A stretch of 64,000 nt of DNA, taken from assembly GCF_019091085.1 (NCBI RefSeq), contig NZ_JAGXJY010000017.1, forward strand, positions 1 to 64,000, read 5' to 3'. The position numbers and the translations under genes were made by a program. Under the pieces are notes generated by a model. That model did no database searches and was not told where the DNA came from. It worked only from the letters and a program-made list of their open reading frames with translations. Positions 27,380 to 35,180 of this stretch are shown piece by piece (the first letter of the stretch is position 1; the number at the start of each line of letters is the position of its first letter). Source of the stretch: Mesorhizobium sp. GbtcB19 (GTDB lineage Bacteria; Pseudomonadota; Alphaproteobacteria; Rhizobiales; Rhizobiaceae).

Positions 27380-27433
27380 TTCGGGCCTGGCGGCGTCGGC
27401 ACGCGCCAATCTCCCGGCATGGTTGAATCCTAA

Positions 27434-27538
27434 TGCATGTCGCCCAAAAGTGCGCGGCGGTTTTGGGATAACGACATGCATAAAAGCAACAAACCTAAAG
27501 CGCGTCGCATCAGGCCGTTCAGACGCGACGCGCTTTAG
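27434..27538. repeat. Two adjacent palindromic repeats (family X and a GCGCGTCGC palindrome)
   Basis: The first palindrome (27434-27480) has arms TGCATGTCG and CGACATGCA around CCAAAAGTGCG..GCGGTTTTGG. The second (27495-27538) has perfect 14-base arms CTAAAGCGCGTCGC and its complement. A degraded version of the same pair occurs at 39826-39899. They separate two converging genes and may serve as terminators. Confidence 0.8.
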
Positions 27539-28428
27539 CGTCCGGAAAAGAAGGCGTCGAGCGTGGCCGCAGTCTCGATCGGCGACTCCTCCGGAAAGAA
27601 GTGGCCGCCGGGCAGGGCGCCGCTGCTGACGTCGTCCGCCCAGTTTCGCCACAGCGCCAAGGGTCCGCCTTCCTGGCCGTACCATTCGGCCAGCGCCCCA
27701 TGCTCGCTCCACAACGCCAGCACCGGGCAGGCGATGCGCCGGCCGGCCTCCCGGTCGGCACGGTCGTGCTCGCGGTCGAGCGATGCCGCGGCGCGATATT
27801 CCTCGCAGATCGCATGGATGTGCGCCGGGTCGCTCAAAGCGTCGACATAGGCCTGCCGCACGCCGGGCGGGAACGCGTCGGGTGCCGATCCCCAACCGGA
27901 CAGCGCATTGTCGACAACAGCCTCGGCGGCGGTCGCCAGGATCGCCTCCGGCAGCGGCTCGGGCTGCGCCAGCACCGACCACGGCCAATAGCCGAGCGCC
28001 AGCCTTGCATCCGCCCGGTCCCAGGCATCGGCTGTGGGGATGATGTCGAGCACGGCGAGCTTCCCGACGCGGTCGGGATGATCGAGCGCCAGCCGGTAGG
28101 CGACGCGCCCGCCGCGGTCGTGGCCGGCGACCATGAAGCGCTGAAAACCGAGCGTCTCCATCAGCGCCACCATATCGGCGGCCATGGCGCGCTTGGCGTA
28201 GGGCGCATGGTCGGCGGCCGATGGCGGGCACGAGCTTTGCCCGTAGCCGCGCAAATCGGCGCAGACGACGGTGAAATCGCGCGCCAGGCCGGGCGCCACG
28301 TCGCGCCACATCAGATGCGTTTGGGGAAAGCCGTGCAGCAGGAGCAGGCCAGGCCCGCTGCCGGCGCGACGGGCGAAGATCCTTGCCGCGCCGGTGTCGA
28401 TCTCCAATGCCTCGAAATCTGCGAACAT
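27535..28428 (-). CDS. Alpha/beta-hydrolase, haloacetate dehalogenase/epoxide hydrolase-like
   Basis: The 297-residue enzyme has the oxyanion strand LLLLHGFPQTHLMWRD, DLRGYGQS, the nucleophile elbow GHDRGGRVAYR (Asp nucleophile) and the catalytic His in GGHFFPEE. An Asp nucleophile with the RGYG arginine pattern fits haloacetate dehalogenases and related epoxide hydrolases. The actual substrate cannot be read from the sequence. ATG 28428 has the site ggaggcg. Confidence 0.85.
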   Translation of the reverse strand: MFADFEALEIDTGAARIFARRAGSGPGLLLLHGFPQTHLMWRDVAPGLARDFTVVCADLRGYGQSSCPPSAADHAPYAKRAMAADMVALMETLGFQRFMVAGHDRGGRVAYRLALDHPDRVGKLAVLDIIPTADAWDRADARLALGYWPWSVLAQPEPLPEAILATAAEAVVDNALSGWGSAPDAFPPGVRQAYVDALSDPAHIHAICEEYRAAASLDREHDRADREAGRRIACPVLALWSEHGALAEWYGQEGGPLALWRNWADDVSSGALPGGHFFPEESPIETAATLDAFFSGR

Positions 28429-28527
28429 GCTCGCCTCCGGCGGATGCAACGCTGGCGCCTCAGCTCCAGGCCGAGTCCAGCGTCAGCGAAGCCTCGAATA
28501 TCTGCACCTTCTCCGCGTTGCGCAGCT

Positions 28528-28824
28528 TCACGGCGGCGCCTTGGAGCGCGACCACAGCTCGTCGAGCATGGTGAGCGCGGCGCTTGGCTGCGCCGACTTC
28601 AGCAGGCCCTGCTCTCTGGCGACCTTCTTGAAGGCGGCGAAGGCAACCGCCGGCCGGCAGGTGCCCGCGATCGCGTCATCGACCAGCCGGACCGCATCGA
28701 GATAGGCCGGCGCCTCCTTGTTCTTCCATGTGCCGTCGAGCGCCTTCCTGGCCTCGGCGACCGTCGTGACCATCATCGTGCCGCCGCTGATGAAGCGGAT
28801 GGTGAGGGGCAAAAATCGGCTCAT
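28528..28824 (-). CDS. DUF982 domain protein
   Basis: The 98-residue protein shows the DUF982 layout: hydrophobic start (PLTIRFISGG), VAEARKALDGTWKNKEAPAYLDAVRLVDDAIAG, then FAAFKKVAREQGLL. DUF982 is largely restricted to Rhizobiales and its role is unknown. A longer frame exists, but ATG 28824 matches family starts. It lies 7 bases after a 36-residue membrane peptide gene. Confidence 0.78.
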   Translation of the reverse strand: MSRFLPLTIRFISGGTMMVTTVAEARKALDGTWKNKEAPAYLDAVRLVDDAIAGTCRPAVAFAAFKKVAREQGLLKSAQPSAALTMLDELWSRSKAPP

Positions 28825-28831
28825 CGGTCGT

Positions 28832-28942
28832 TCACCATCCGAGCCATTGGTGCGTGCGCCAGGCAAGGCCGACAAAGGGCGCGGCCGTGATCATGGCGGC
28901 GGCGAGGACGAAAAGCGGGCTGTTCAAACGCAATGATTTCAT
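28832..28942 (-). CDS. 36-residue single-span membrane micropeptide
   Basis: Reading the minus strand gives a 36-residue peptide. It begins MKSLRLNSPLFVLAAAMI, runs through a hydrophobic stretch (about 9-27) and ends in a Trp-rich tail (HQWLGW). It ends 7 bases before the DUF982 start. The length divides evenly into codons and the gene position suggests co-transcription. The ribosome binding site is weak. It is a plausible small membrane protein of unknown role. Confidence 0.5.
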   Translation of the reverse strand: MKSLRLNSPLFVLAAAMITAAPFVGLAWRTHQWLGW

Positions 28943-29030
28943 GATGCACCACAAGCTTGGGGATGGCCGTAAACGATGACTTGCCCGGTCGGTTGCATCC
29001 GGCGGGCAAGTCCGGACTAAAATTGCGAGG

Positions 29031-29207
29031 CTACATATTGCTCGCGGGCCGGATCGGCGGCGTCGGCCGATGCGGCGGCCTGGGACGCGGCCTGAGCGGC
29101 ACCTCGGCCAGCGAAGCGCGGATCACCCTGACAGGGACCGGCGGCATGGCGGCACGCCGGCGCAGCAATGCGGCGGACAGGCTGCCGATAAAGCTTCGAA
29201 CGTCCAT
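29031..29207 (-). CDS. Small basic Pro/Arg-rich protein
   Basis: The 58-residue product (MDVRSFIGSLSAALLRRRAA) ends in a Pro/Arg-rich tail. It is accepted because a strong ribosome binding site (gggaggag) precedes this ATG. Function unknown; possibly membrane-associated through the short amphipathic N-terminus. Confidence 0.5.
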   Translation of the reverse strand: MDVRSFIGSLSAALLRRRAAMPPVPVRVIRASLAEVPLRPRPRPPHRPTPPIRPASNM

Positions 29208-29400
29208 GGGACTCCTCCCGAAGAGTCCCCCCAAGGGTGAACGGTTAGCACCGCGGGGCGGCGACCGCATTTAACTTTGATGTATGCCCGGGCGTCGTGC
29301 CGAGATGCGACAAACCGGCCTCGACCTTTTTGCGGAGCCAACCTTTTTTGCCGGCATGCGTTGTACCGGGTGACAGCATTGGAGACACGAGGAGAATCCG

Positions 29401-29706
29401 ATGAGGAGAACGCTCTTTGGGTTTGCCGTCGTCCTGCTATCGGCGCTGCCGGCGGCGGCCCAGACTGCCGCCCAGCTGAAAGACGTGCAGGCGCAGGACT
29501 GCCAGGTCAAGCCCGACGCCAACGACCAGCAGCAAAAGCCGAAGCAGGAGGCCGCCGCGGACGAATTGTCGAAGCAGCTCGGCAATTGCGGCGGCGTGCT
29601 GAAGCCGCCGCCGACCGGCGACCAGAACGCAACCACGCCACCGCCGATCGGCAGCGACATGCCGGTGATCAAGCCGGGCGAAGTGCCGCCGCAGACGGGT
29701 CAATGA
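29401..29706 (+). CDS. Small secreted protein, unknown
   Basis: The 101-residue protein has a signal peptide (MRRTLFGFAVVLLSALPAAAQ) and a Gln/Lys-rich middle. Two Cys residues (QDCQVK and LGNCGG) may form a disulfide, and the tail is Pro/Gly-rich. ATG is preceded by gaggagaatcc. Probably periplasmic; no family assigned. Confidence 0.7.
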   Translation: MRRTLFGFAVVLLSALPAAAQTAAQLKDVQAQDCQVKPDANDQQQKPKQEAAADELSKQLGNCGGVLKPPPTGDQNATTPPPIGSDMPVIKPGEVPPQTGQ

Positions 29707-29733
29707 GGCGGTCCTCATGTTCGACGATAGTGG

Positions 29734-29916
29734 TCAGTGCCTGCGCTTCCCGCTCTCGGCCGGCTTGGCGGCCGGGGCATGGGCCTCGCGGATCAACTGC
29801 AAAGCCTCGTCGCGGGTGAGTCCGCATTTGCGGGCAAAATAAGCCGCCTCCTGGATCTCGGCACGGGAGGCTGCCGCAATGCCGGAAGCGGTCTGTCTGC
29901 TCTTCTTCTTGGCCAT
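29734..29916 (-). CDS. Small hypothetical basic protein
   Basis: The 60-residue protein has a Lys-rich N-terminus and a helix EAAYFARKCGLTRDEALQLIREAH, followed by a short basic tail. The LTRDEALQLIREAH part resembles the LSPNQARELIREHG helix of the 26052 gene, suggesting a small helical family. Role unknown. Confidence 0.62.
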   Translation of the reverse strand: MAKKKSRQTASGIAAASRAEIQEAAYFARKCGLTRDEALQLIREAHAPAAKPAESGKRRH

Positions 29917-30050
29917 CGGTTCACCGCGCCATGAATCAATTAGTCAGCTAATATATATCCATTGTTTGCCATTGCAAATTACGGCCGACTGGATTCGCCT
30001 CGTCACCCGGCGAAGTTGCGCCTGGCGAGCAATCTTGGCGGCGGGACTCG

Positions 30051-30641
30051 TCAAAATCGTTCGAACCGCCGCTCCACCTTGCGGGCGAATTTTTCCCGCT
30101 CCTCGTTGGAAATGCTCTCCACCGAATATTTCGCCAGATACAGGTGTTTCTCCGTGCGCCCGCACATCGACTTCAAGCCGCGCAAAAGCACCTTTCTGCC
30201 CGGGTCCTGCATGTAGAGCCTGGTGTACCACCATGGCGAGCCGAAGGTGGTGACTACGCCCATCCGGCGGATGTTCAAAAGCGCCGGTTTGATCGTGCCG
30301 CCGTCGGTCGGCAGCTCGAAGGCAACGCCCGGTCGCCACACGCGGTCGAAATATCCCTTGAGCATGGCGGGCATGCCCGACCACCAGGCCGGGAAGCAGA
30401 ACACGCATGCTTCGGCCCATTGCAGCGCATCGATATAGACCTGCAGCTCCGCCGGCGCGGCAGACGGACCGGCGTGGCCCTTCAACTCCGCGGACGGCAT
30501 GACCGGATCGAATTTCATGGCATGGAGATCGAAGTCGACGACCTCGTCGCCCCTGGCCTTCAGGACTGCCACGACACGCCGGTGCAGCGACGCCTGGTAG
30601 CTGTCTTGCGACGGGTGCGCGTAGACGACATTGACCTTCAT
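30051..30641 (-). CDS. NAD(P)H-dependent quinone oxidoreductase, flavodoxin-like (KefF/MdaB/NQO family)
   Basis: The 196-residue flavoprotein opens with MKVNVVYAHPSQDSYQASLH and carries the family signatures FCFPAWWSGMPAMLKGYFDRVW and VVTTFGSPWWYTRLYMQDPGRK. It likely performs two-electron reduction of quinones with FAD or FMN. ATG 30641 has a G-rich site upstream. It stands alone before the cold-shock locus. Confidence 0.88.
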   Translation of the reverse strand: MKVNVVYAHPSQDSYQASLHRRVVAVLKARGDEVVDFDLHAMKFDPVMPSAELKGHAGPSAAPAELQVYIDALQWAEACVFCFPAWWSGMPAMLKGYFDRVWRPGVAFELPTDGGTIKPALLNIRRMGVVTTFGSPWWYTRLYMQDPGRKVLLRGLKSMCGRTEKHLYLAKYSVESISNEEREKFARKVERRFERF

Positions 30642-30827
30642 CGCATGCCCCCCACGCGCCTCTGATCCTGTCTTGAGGCTAGTTCAACGCCGTTGCTCTG
30701 CTTTGGGCATCGACAGGCGGCCGGAACCATCGCGCGGGCACCGGGTTGTGCTCAGCGGGCCGCGTCAGCCGGACCTGGTGCAAAGAGAGCCGCTTGGAAA
30801 TATTGCGCGGCCTTACCTTGCCGCGAA

Positions 30828-30982
30828 TGAAATTGAGCGCTATATATGTGGCATCGATCTTGTTGAATGAACGTTGTTTTTTGGGCGTGCGCCCTAACGA
30901 TTTTTCCTCTCAATTTCGAAGATTGTGACGTCCGGCGGGTCAGCCGGGCGAAAGATTTGGCGTCGATTTGAAAGGAAATCGC
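30828..30982 (+). promoter_or_regulatory. Conserved 5' leader of cold-shock gene 1
   Basis: About 155 bases upstream of the first csp gene closely match the leader of the second (32401-32559). Shared segments include AGCGCTATAT, ATCGATCTTG.TGAA, GAACGTTGTTT, TCTCAATTTCGAA and the final GCGTCGATTTG with the ribosome binding site. Conservation of untranslated sequence fits a structured cold-shock mRNA leader or a conserved promoter. Confidence 0.65.
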
Positions 30983-31192
30983 ATGACTACTGGAACAGTA
31001 AAGTTCTTCAACGCAACCAAAGGCTTCGGCTTCATCGAGCAGGGCAATGGACAACCTGACGTGTTCGTCCATATTTCGGCAGTGGAGCGCGCTGGCATGC
31101 GTTCGCTGGTCGAGGGCCAGAAGGTGAGCTTCGATGTCGTCAAGGATAACCGCAGCGGCAAGAGCGCGGCGGAAAACCTCCAGGCGGCCTAA
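30983..31192 (+). CDS. csp: CspA-family cold-shock protein (copy 1)
   Basis: The 69-residue OB-fold nucleic-acid chaperone carries RNP1 (KGFGFIEQ) and RNP2 (DVFVHISAV). It binds single-stranded RNA/DNA. ATG 30983 has aaaggaaatcgc upstream; the frame extends 15 bases further to a TTG. It is nearly identical to the product of the second copy at 32560. It has a long conserved leader and a terminator downstream. Confidence 0.95.
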   Translation: MTTGTVKFFNATKGFGFIEQGNGQPDVFVHISAVERAGMRSLVEGQKVSFDVVKDNRSGKSAAENLQAA

Positions 31193-31210
31193 AACATGCG
31201 TCGGCGCCCG

Positions 31211-31240
31211 TGATCACGGATGTACTGACGTCGGCGCCGA
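31211..31240 (+). other. Conserved sequence after csp copy 1
   Basis: TGATCACGGATGTACTGACG and following bases recur nearly unchanged after the second csp gene (32791-32820). The segment lies between stop codon and terminator. It may be part of a conserved 3' untranslated region or a processed small RNA. Confidence 0.45.
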
Positions 31241-31251
31241 GGTTTTGAGGG

Positions 31252-31277
31252 AAGGTCGGGTTCGCCCGGCCTTTTTT
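31252..31277 (+). terminator. Rho-independent terminator after csp copy 1
   Basis: The stem GGTCGGG / CCCGGCC (one G-T pair) with a TTCG loop is followed by six Ts. The equivalent hairpin lies at 32834-32860 after copy 2. Confidence 0.85.
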
Positions 31278-31298
31278 ATTTCGATAGCGAGGTAGCAC

Positions 31299-31493
31299 AT
31301 GGCTGAGCTGAATGTGTTCAAGCCGAAAGGCGATGCCAAGAACGAGGCCACCACGAAAACCGCGCGCGCCATCATCGACGGCGAGGCGGCAGCTAGAATT
31401 GCAAAGACCGCGCGTCTTCGCGAGGCCCGGCTGGCGCAAGGATCAATCGAAGAGGCGCCAAAGAAAGTGAAGAAAAAGGTGGCAGGCAAGTAA
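31299..31493 (+). CDS. Small basic helical protein of the csp cassette (copy 1)
   Basis: The 64-residue protein contains FKPKGDAKNEATTKTARAII followed by an Ala/Arg/Lys helix (IAKTARLREARLAQ) and a Lys tail. Its paralogue lies at 32928 with the same order: csp, conserved 3' segment, terminator, this gene. The terminator just before it means it either uses a separate promoter or depends on read-through. Possibly nucleic-acid binding; unknown. Confidence 0.75.
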   Translation: MAELNVFKPKGDAKNEATTKTARAIIDGEAAARIAKTARLREARLAQGSIEEAPKKVKKKVAGK

Positions 31494-31611
31494 GCCTGGC
31501 CTTCCACCGCCCTTAGGTCAGGTTCGTGGAGACGTCGGAGCGGGCATCGGCCGGCGTCTCACGAAGCGTCATCAAAGACGGCTAACCTATATCCCTCGGG
31601 GGATTTCGTTG

Positions 31612-31818
31612 GTGGATGAAGACAAGCCTTATCGTGAGGCTTATCGATTGCAGCGCGTCGACGACGGCGCTGCCGCAACCATCGCGACCTTTTACTCCTC
31701 GAAAAAGGCTTTGACGGTCATCCCCACTTTGGACGACGGCTACAGGCTGATGCTTGGCGATAGACAGATACGGCCCAGCGAGGCTTCATCCGGCCGTCAT
31801 AATGATCCGGCAAATTAG
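31612..31818 (+). CDS. Small hypothetical protein
   Basis: The 68-residue protein was not recognised (EDKPYREAYRLQRVDDGAA near the N-terminus). It starts at GTG 31612 or TTG 31609, with a gggggatttc site upstream. Located inside the first csp cassette, with no counterpart in the second. Confidence 0.5.
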   Translation: MDEDKPYREAYRLQRVDDGAAATIATFYSSKKALTVIPTLDDGYRLMLGDRQIRPSEASSGRHNDPAN

Positions 31819-31896
31819 CAAGCGCTGAACGAGCGCTCCTCCGGTCGGCATGTTCCCAAGACCTCTCTCTGCCCGGCTCCTGGTCCGGGCTTCTTT

Positions 31897-32097
31897 TTAG
31901 ATACCGGGGTCCAGCTTCACGCGGATGGCGCCGATAGCGTCCACGACGGCGTAGGCGGCGTGACTGTCCAGCGCGATTTCCAGAATGCCTTCGGTCGTCT
32001 TGATCGAGAGGATGCCGAGCGCACCCTTCTCGTCATCGACCGTCACGACATGGATTTCGGTCGGTACGAAAGGCGCCGCCTTGTCCTTACGCTTCAT
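31897..32097 (-). CDS. Small hypothetical protein
   Basis: The 66-residue product looks like a compact alternating beta-sheet protein (EIHVVTVDDEKGALGILSI, then IRVKLDPG at the end). No family recognised and no strong ribosome binding site. It has no counterpart in the second cassette. Confidence 0.5.
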   Translation of the reverse strand: MKRKDKAAPFVPTEIHVVTVDDEKGALGILSIKTTEGILEIALDSHAAYAVVDAIGAIRVKLDPGI

Positions 32098-32235
32098 CGT
32101 TCAACTATGTTGGCGGACACGACACTTGCCGGAAGCCGGCGTCATATTCAAGCGGGCTGAGGTCTGACGCAGCGGGAGGCCTTTCGGGCCCTCGCATCCT
32201 CAAAAATCCGCGAGCGGCGGAACATTCCCGCGGCG

Positions 32236-32294
32236 CCTTGCCGATGTCGTTGCGGTTGTCGGACCGCAGTACCTCGGGCAGGTCGAGCGCCGTC
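32236..32294 (-). pseudogene. Remnant of a duplicate of the 33192-33530 gene
   Basis: On the minus strand this segment encodes ALDLPEVL..DNRNDI, matching ALDLPEVL..DNRNDL near the C-terminus of the intact gene at 33192-33530. The DNA is nearly identical over about 58 bases (both contain TTGCGGTTGTCGG and CTCGGGCAGGTCGAGCGCCGTC). Sequences on either side are unrelated, so it is a fragment left from the cassette duplication. Confidence 0.7.
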
Positions 32295-32400
32295 TCTGGC
32301 GGGCGCACCAGGCGGGTACGGTCGCTCGTTCCCAGTGGCTGGTTACCGCTGCCTCGATCCGCGGTTTCGGAAGTATTATCCGAGGAACCCTTGCCGATTC

Positions 32401-32559
32401 TGAAATTAAGCGCTATATGTTCAAAATCGATCTTGCTGAACGAACGTTGTTTCCGCGCGAATTTGCGCCCTTACGATCTTCCATCTCAATTTCGAAAAGT
32501 ACGTCGCTTGGCAGTTGCCGGGCGCGTATAATTTTGCGTCGATTTGTAAGGAGATCGCA
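32401..32559 (+). promoter_or_regulatory. Conserved 5' leader of cold-shock gene 2
   Basis: It mirrors the leader of csp copy 1 (AGCGCTATAT, ATCGATCTTGCTGAACGAAC, TCTCAATTTCGAA, GCGTCGATTTG) and ends with the strong site taaggagatcgca. Confidence 0.65.
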
Positions 32560-32769
32560 ATGACTAGTGGAACAGTTAAGTTCTTCAATGCCACCAAGGG
32601 TTTCGGCTTTATCGAGCAGGGCGGCGGCCAGCCGGACGTGTTCGTTCATATCTCGGCCGTCGAGCGCGCGGGAATGCGTTCTCTCGTCGAGGGCCAGAAG
32701 GTCAGCTTCGACGTCGTGAAGGACGCCCGCAACGGCAAGAGCTCGGCAGACAATCTGCAAGCCGCCTGA
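32560..32769 (+). CDS. csp: CspA-family cold-shock protein (copy 2)
   Basis: The 69-residue cold-shock protein has RNP1 KGFGFIEQ and RNP2 DVFVHISAV. It differs from copy 1 at only a handful of residues (GGGQ for GNGQ; KDARNGKSSADN for KDNRSGKSAAEN). It shares the same leader and terminator design. ATG 32560 is fixed by the upstream taaggag. Confidence 0.95.
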   Translation: MTSGTVKFFNATKGFGFIEQGGGQPDVFVHISAVERAGMRSLVEGQKVSFDVVKDARNGKSSADNLQAA

Positions 32770-32790
32770 TCACAGCGCCTCGGGGTCCTT

Positions 32791-32820
32791 TGACCACGGA
32801 TGTACTGGCATCGGCCGCAC
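32791..32820 (+). other. Conserved sequence after csp copy 2
   Basis: TGACCACGGATGTACTGGCA and following bases match the segment at 31211-31240 after copy 1. Confidence 0.45.
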
Positions 32821-32833
32821 AGGCGCGTTGGAG

Positions 32834-32860
32834 AAGGTCGGGCTTAGCCCGGCCTTTTTT
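32834..32860 (+). terminator. Rho-independent terminator after csp copy 2
   Basis: The stem GGTCGGGC / GCCCGGCC with a 3-base loop is followed by six Ts. Same design as 31252-31277. Confidence 0.85.
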
Positions 32861-32870
32861 GTTCGACGTA

Positions 32871-32908
32871 TCAGGAAAAGTGCGACGCGGTTTTCCGTCC
32901 GGAATTGC
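32871..32908. repeat. Palindromic repeat (family Y)
   Basis: TCAGGAAAAGTGCGACGCGG, then TTTTCCGTCCGGAATTGC. The left arm is shortened. It is inserted between the terminator and the small basic gene of the second csp cassette; no such copy is in the first cassette. Confidence 0.8.
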
Positions 32909-32927
32909 GTCAAACAAGGAGAAAACG

Positions 32928-33149
32928 ATGAAGTCTCTACCGGATACCGGCCTGTTCAAGCCGGTCGCATCCCGCACGGAAGCCAAGACCGACATGACGT
33001 CCCGTGTCGCGCGGCAGATTCTGGACCTTGAGGCAAAGGCCAGGGTCGCCAAGACCGAACGCTTGCGCGCCGCCAGGCTTGCGCAGGAAGCCGACGCGCC
33101 CGTGGCTGTGCCGAAGAAACCCGCCCAGAAGCGTCAGAAGAAGGCGTAG
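32928..33149 (+). CDS. Small basic helical protein of the csp cassette (copy 2)
   Basis: The 73-residue paralogue of the 31299 product shares FKP, TxxVARQILDLEAKARVAKT and RLRAARLAQ, then a Lys/Pro/Gln tail. ATG 32928 has aaggagaaaacg upstream. Its promoter must lie within or downstream of the inserted palindromic repeat. Confidence 0.75.
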   Translation: MKSLPDTGLFKPVASRTEAKTDMTSRVARQILDLEAKARVAKTERLRAARLAQEADAPVAVPKKPAQKRQKKA

Positions 33150-33191
33150 AGCCAAGGACGCCATTTCGCCATAGTTCGAAATGGCGTCGTG

Positions 33192-33530
33192 CTATTCCCG
33201 GTCCAACTGCAGCAGATCGCCGGTGCCGTCGCCGTTATGCGTTCGGCTGTCCAGCATTTTGTCGAGATCATTGCGGTTGTCGGGGCCCAGAACCTCGGGC
33301 AGGTCGAGCGCCGTCAGGGCGTGCTCGTCGAACTCGATCGGCGCCCCGTAGAGCTGTGAAACCTCCAGCACCAGGCTTTCAATGTCCTCGCGGGCGACAT
33401 TCTCCGCCAGGTTCTTGAGCCTGATCTCTTCCGACAGCCCAATGATGTCGACGATGCCCTTGGTCCGCAGAGCATGCTGGACCTTGCAGTGGGCATCATC
33501 GCGCAGCCGGTGGGAAAATCCTCTTGGCAT
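33192..33530 (-). CDS. Hypothetical protein
   Basis: The 112-residue protein was not recognised. It is mostly helical (HRLRDDAHCKVQHALRTKGI, then EEIRLKNLAENVAREDIESL) with an acidic C-terminus. The strong site aaaggaggg fixes ATG 33530; the frame runs further upstream without support. A fragment of its C-terminal coding region is found 1 kb to the left, showing that it belonged to the duplicated csp cassette. Confidence 0.7.
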   Translation of the reverse strand: MPRGFSHRLRDDAHCKVQHALRTKGIVDIIGLSEEIRLKNLAENVAREDIESLVLEVSQLYGAPIEFDEHALTALDLPEVLGPDNRNDLDKMLDSRTHNGDGTGDLLQLDRE

Positions 33531-33803
33531 TGGAAAACCCTCCTTTCGCGGACGGTTGTCCCTCTGGACGCCACCATGCGCCCAGGTCGCGCCAATGGCA
33601 ATACACAAATGTTAAAACACATAAATAAATCAACAAGTTAGCATAAGGAAACAAAGGTGGTTTCGTAGCATCATGGGTATTGTTGGCATACCTCACTTTT
33701 CACGGCTTGCCCATTCTTGACGTCCTATGGTGCGAACCCTACTTTCACTCATAGTGAGGCAATTACTCATTCGCGGCACCCAATCGCTTTAAGGGACGCA
33801 GGG

Positions 33804-34049
33804 ATGGCTGAGCTCGAACGGCCGCAAAGGCTTCAGATCATGTTGACCGAAGACGAGCTGGCGGCGCTGGAGAACTGGCGCTTCGAGAAGCGCATGCCGA
33901 GCCGCTCGGCCGCGGTGCGCGAGCTGTTGCGCCGCGGGCTCGCGGCCGAGGGCTTCCTGAAAGCCGAGACCGGCGCGAAGTCGCAGGATTTCGGCGTGAT
34001 ATCGGCGGACAAAAAGGCCGACGATGGCCCTGGCAGCTCGAAGCCGTAA
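33804..34049 (+). CDS. Ribbon-helix-helix domain protein
   Basis: The 81-residue protein has the RHH pattern: beta-strand RLQIMLTEDELAALENW followed by helix SRSAAVRELLRRGLA. RHH proteins are usually dimeric DNA-binding regulators or antitoxins; no toxin gene follows. ATG 33804 has ggacgcaggg upstream. It precedes the HWE kinase on the same strand by 51 bases. Confidence 0.8.
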   Translation: MAELERPQRLQIMLTEDELAALENWRFEKRMPSRSAAVRELLRRGLAAEGFLKAETGAKSQDFGVISADKKADDGPGSSKP

Positions 34050-34100
34050 GATGCAATCCCGCATCCGACACATTGCCCCGACCTCCGCCGGCCCTAGCTA

Positions 34101-35180
34101 ATGCGCATGTCTGGCGCCGGGGGCACTATCCGACAGGACGCAAGCGCTGACGCGCGCCTCGCGGCGATCGTTGATTCTTCCTATGACGCCATCGTCGCCA
34201 AGGACCTGAACAGCATCATCACCGACTGGAACCAGGCGGCCGAGCGCGTGTTCGGCTACAGCGCCGAGGAAGCCGTCGGCCAGTCGATCCTGATGTTGAT
34301 CCCCGAACACATGCACCACGAGGAAATCGACATCATCGCGCGAATCGGAAGGGGCGAGCGCATCCCGAGCTTCGAGACCACCCGAAGGCGCAAGGACGGA
34401 TCGCTGATCGCCGTTTCGCTGACCATATCCCCGATCAAGAACAGTGCCGGCGAGATCGTCGGCGCTTCCAAGATCGCCCGCGACATCACCGCCGCGAAGG
34501 AAAGCGAGCGTCGCATCCGGCTCCTGATGCGCGAGGTCAACCATCGCGTGAAGAACCAGTTCGCGGTGATCCTGTCGATGGTCAGGGAAACCAGCAAGCG
34601 CTCGACCGACCCCGCCGAGTTCGAGCAGATGATCCGCGCCCGCATCATGGCGCTGTCGCGTTCGCACGACCTGCTCGTCACCTCGGAATGGGCCGGCGCC
34701 AGCCTGTTCGACCTCGTCCAGGAACATCTGAAGCCCTTCGGCCATGAGGAGCGTATCTCGCTGTCCGGGCCGCTGCTCACACTGCAGTCGAACGCGGTGC
34801 AGAATCTCGGCATGGCCTTCCATGAACTCGGCACCAACTCGTCCAAATACGGCGCGCTTGCCGCCGGGGGCGGCCATGTCGAAATCACCTGGAAGGTCGA
34901 GACCGGCCCGGATGCGCGGCGCCGCTTCCATCTTCTGTGGCACGAGACATCCAGCGCGGCAGCCGTCGCAACCGCGCCGAAGGCGACTGAGCGCAAGGAT
35001 TCCGGTGAGCGCAAGGGTTTTGGCACGGTGGTGCTGCAGCGGGTGGCGCCGCAATCGCTGAGCGGTTCCTCCACCCTCGAACGCTCGCCCGGCAGCGTGA
35101 AATGGGCGCTCGACGCCCCGCTCGAGGCGATCGTCGTGCCGCAGCTCGGCGCCGACACGGAGAGCGACTTTAGCGTGTGA
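34101..35180 (+). CDS. PAS-domain HWE-family sensor histidine kinase
   Basis: The 359-residue soluble kinase has a PAS domain (about 16-135). The HWE phospho-acceptor helix follows (REVNHRVKNQFAVILSMV, His near 148). An N-box ELGTNSSKYGAL and the diagnostic WHE sequence in the ATPase domain (LLWHE) complete the pattern, with a GFGTVVLQRV glycine box. HWE kinases in Rhizobiales often feed the PhyR-NepR-EcfG general stress pathway. No response regulator is adjacent. Confidence 0.92.
   Translation: MRMSGAGGTIRQDASADARLAAIVDSSYDAIVAKDLNSIITDWNQAAERVFGYSAEEAVGQSILMLIPEHMHHEEIDIIARIGRGERIPSFETTRRRKDGSLIAVSLTISPIKNSAGEIVGASKIARDITAAKESERRIRLLMREVNHRVKNQFAVILSMVRETSKRSTDPAEFEQMIRARIMALSRSHDLLVTSEWAGASLFDLVQEHLKPFGHEERISLSGPLLTLQSNAVQNLGMAFHELGTNSSKYGALAAGGGHVEITWKVETGPDARRRFHLLWHETSSAAAVATAPKATERKDSGERKGFGTVVLQRVAPQSLSGSSTLERSPGSVKWALDAPLEAIVVPQLGADTESDFSV

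Noticed and set aside
32105..32308. 67-residue minus-strand frame as an intact gene
   Set aside because: Only about 20 residues match the gene at 33192; the rest is unrelated, so it is treated as a fragment.
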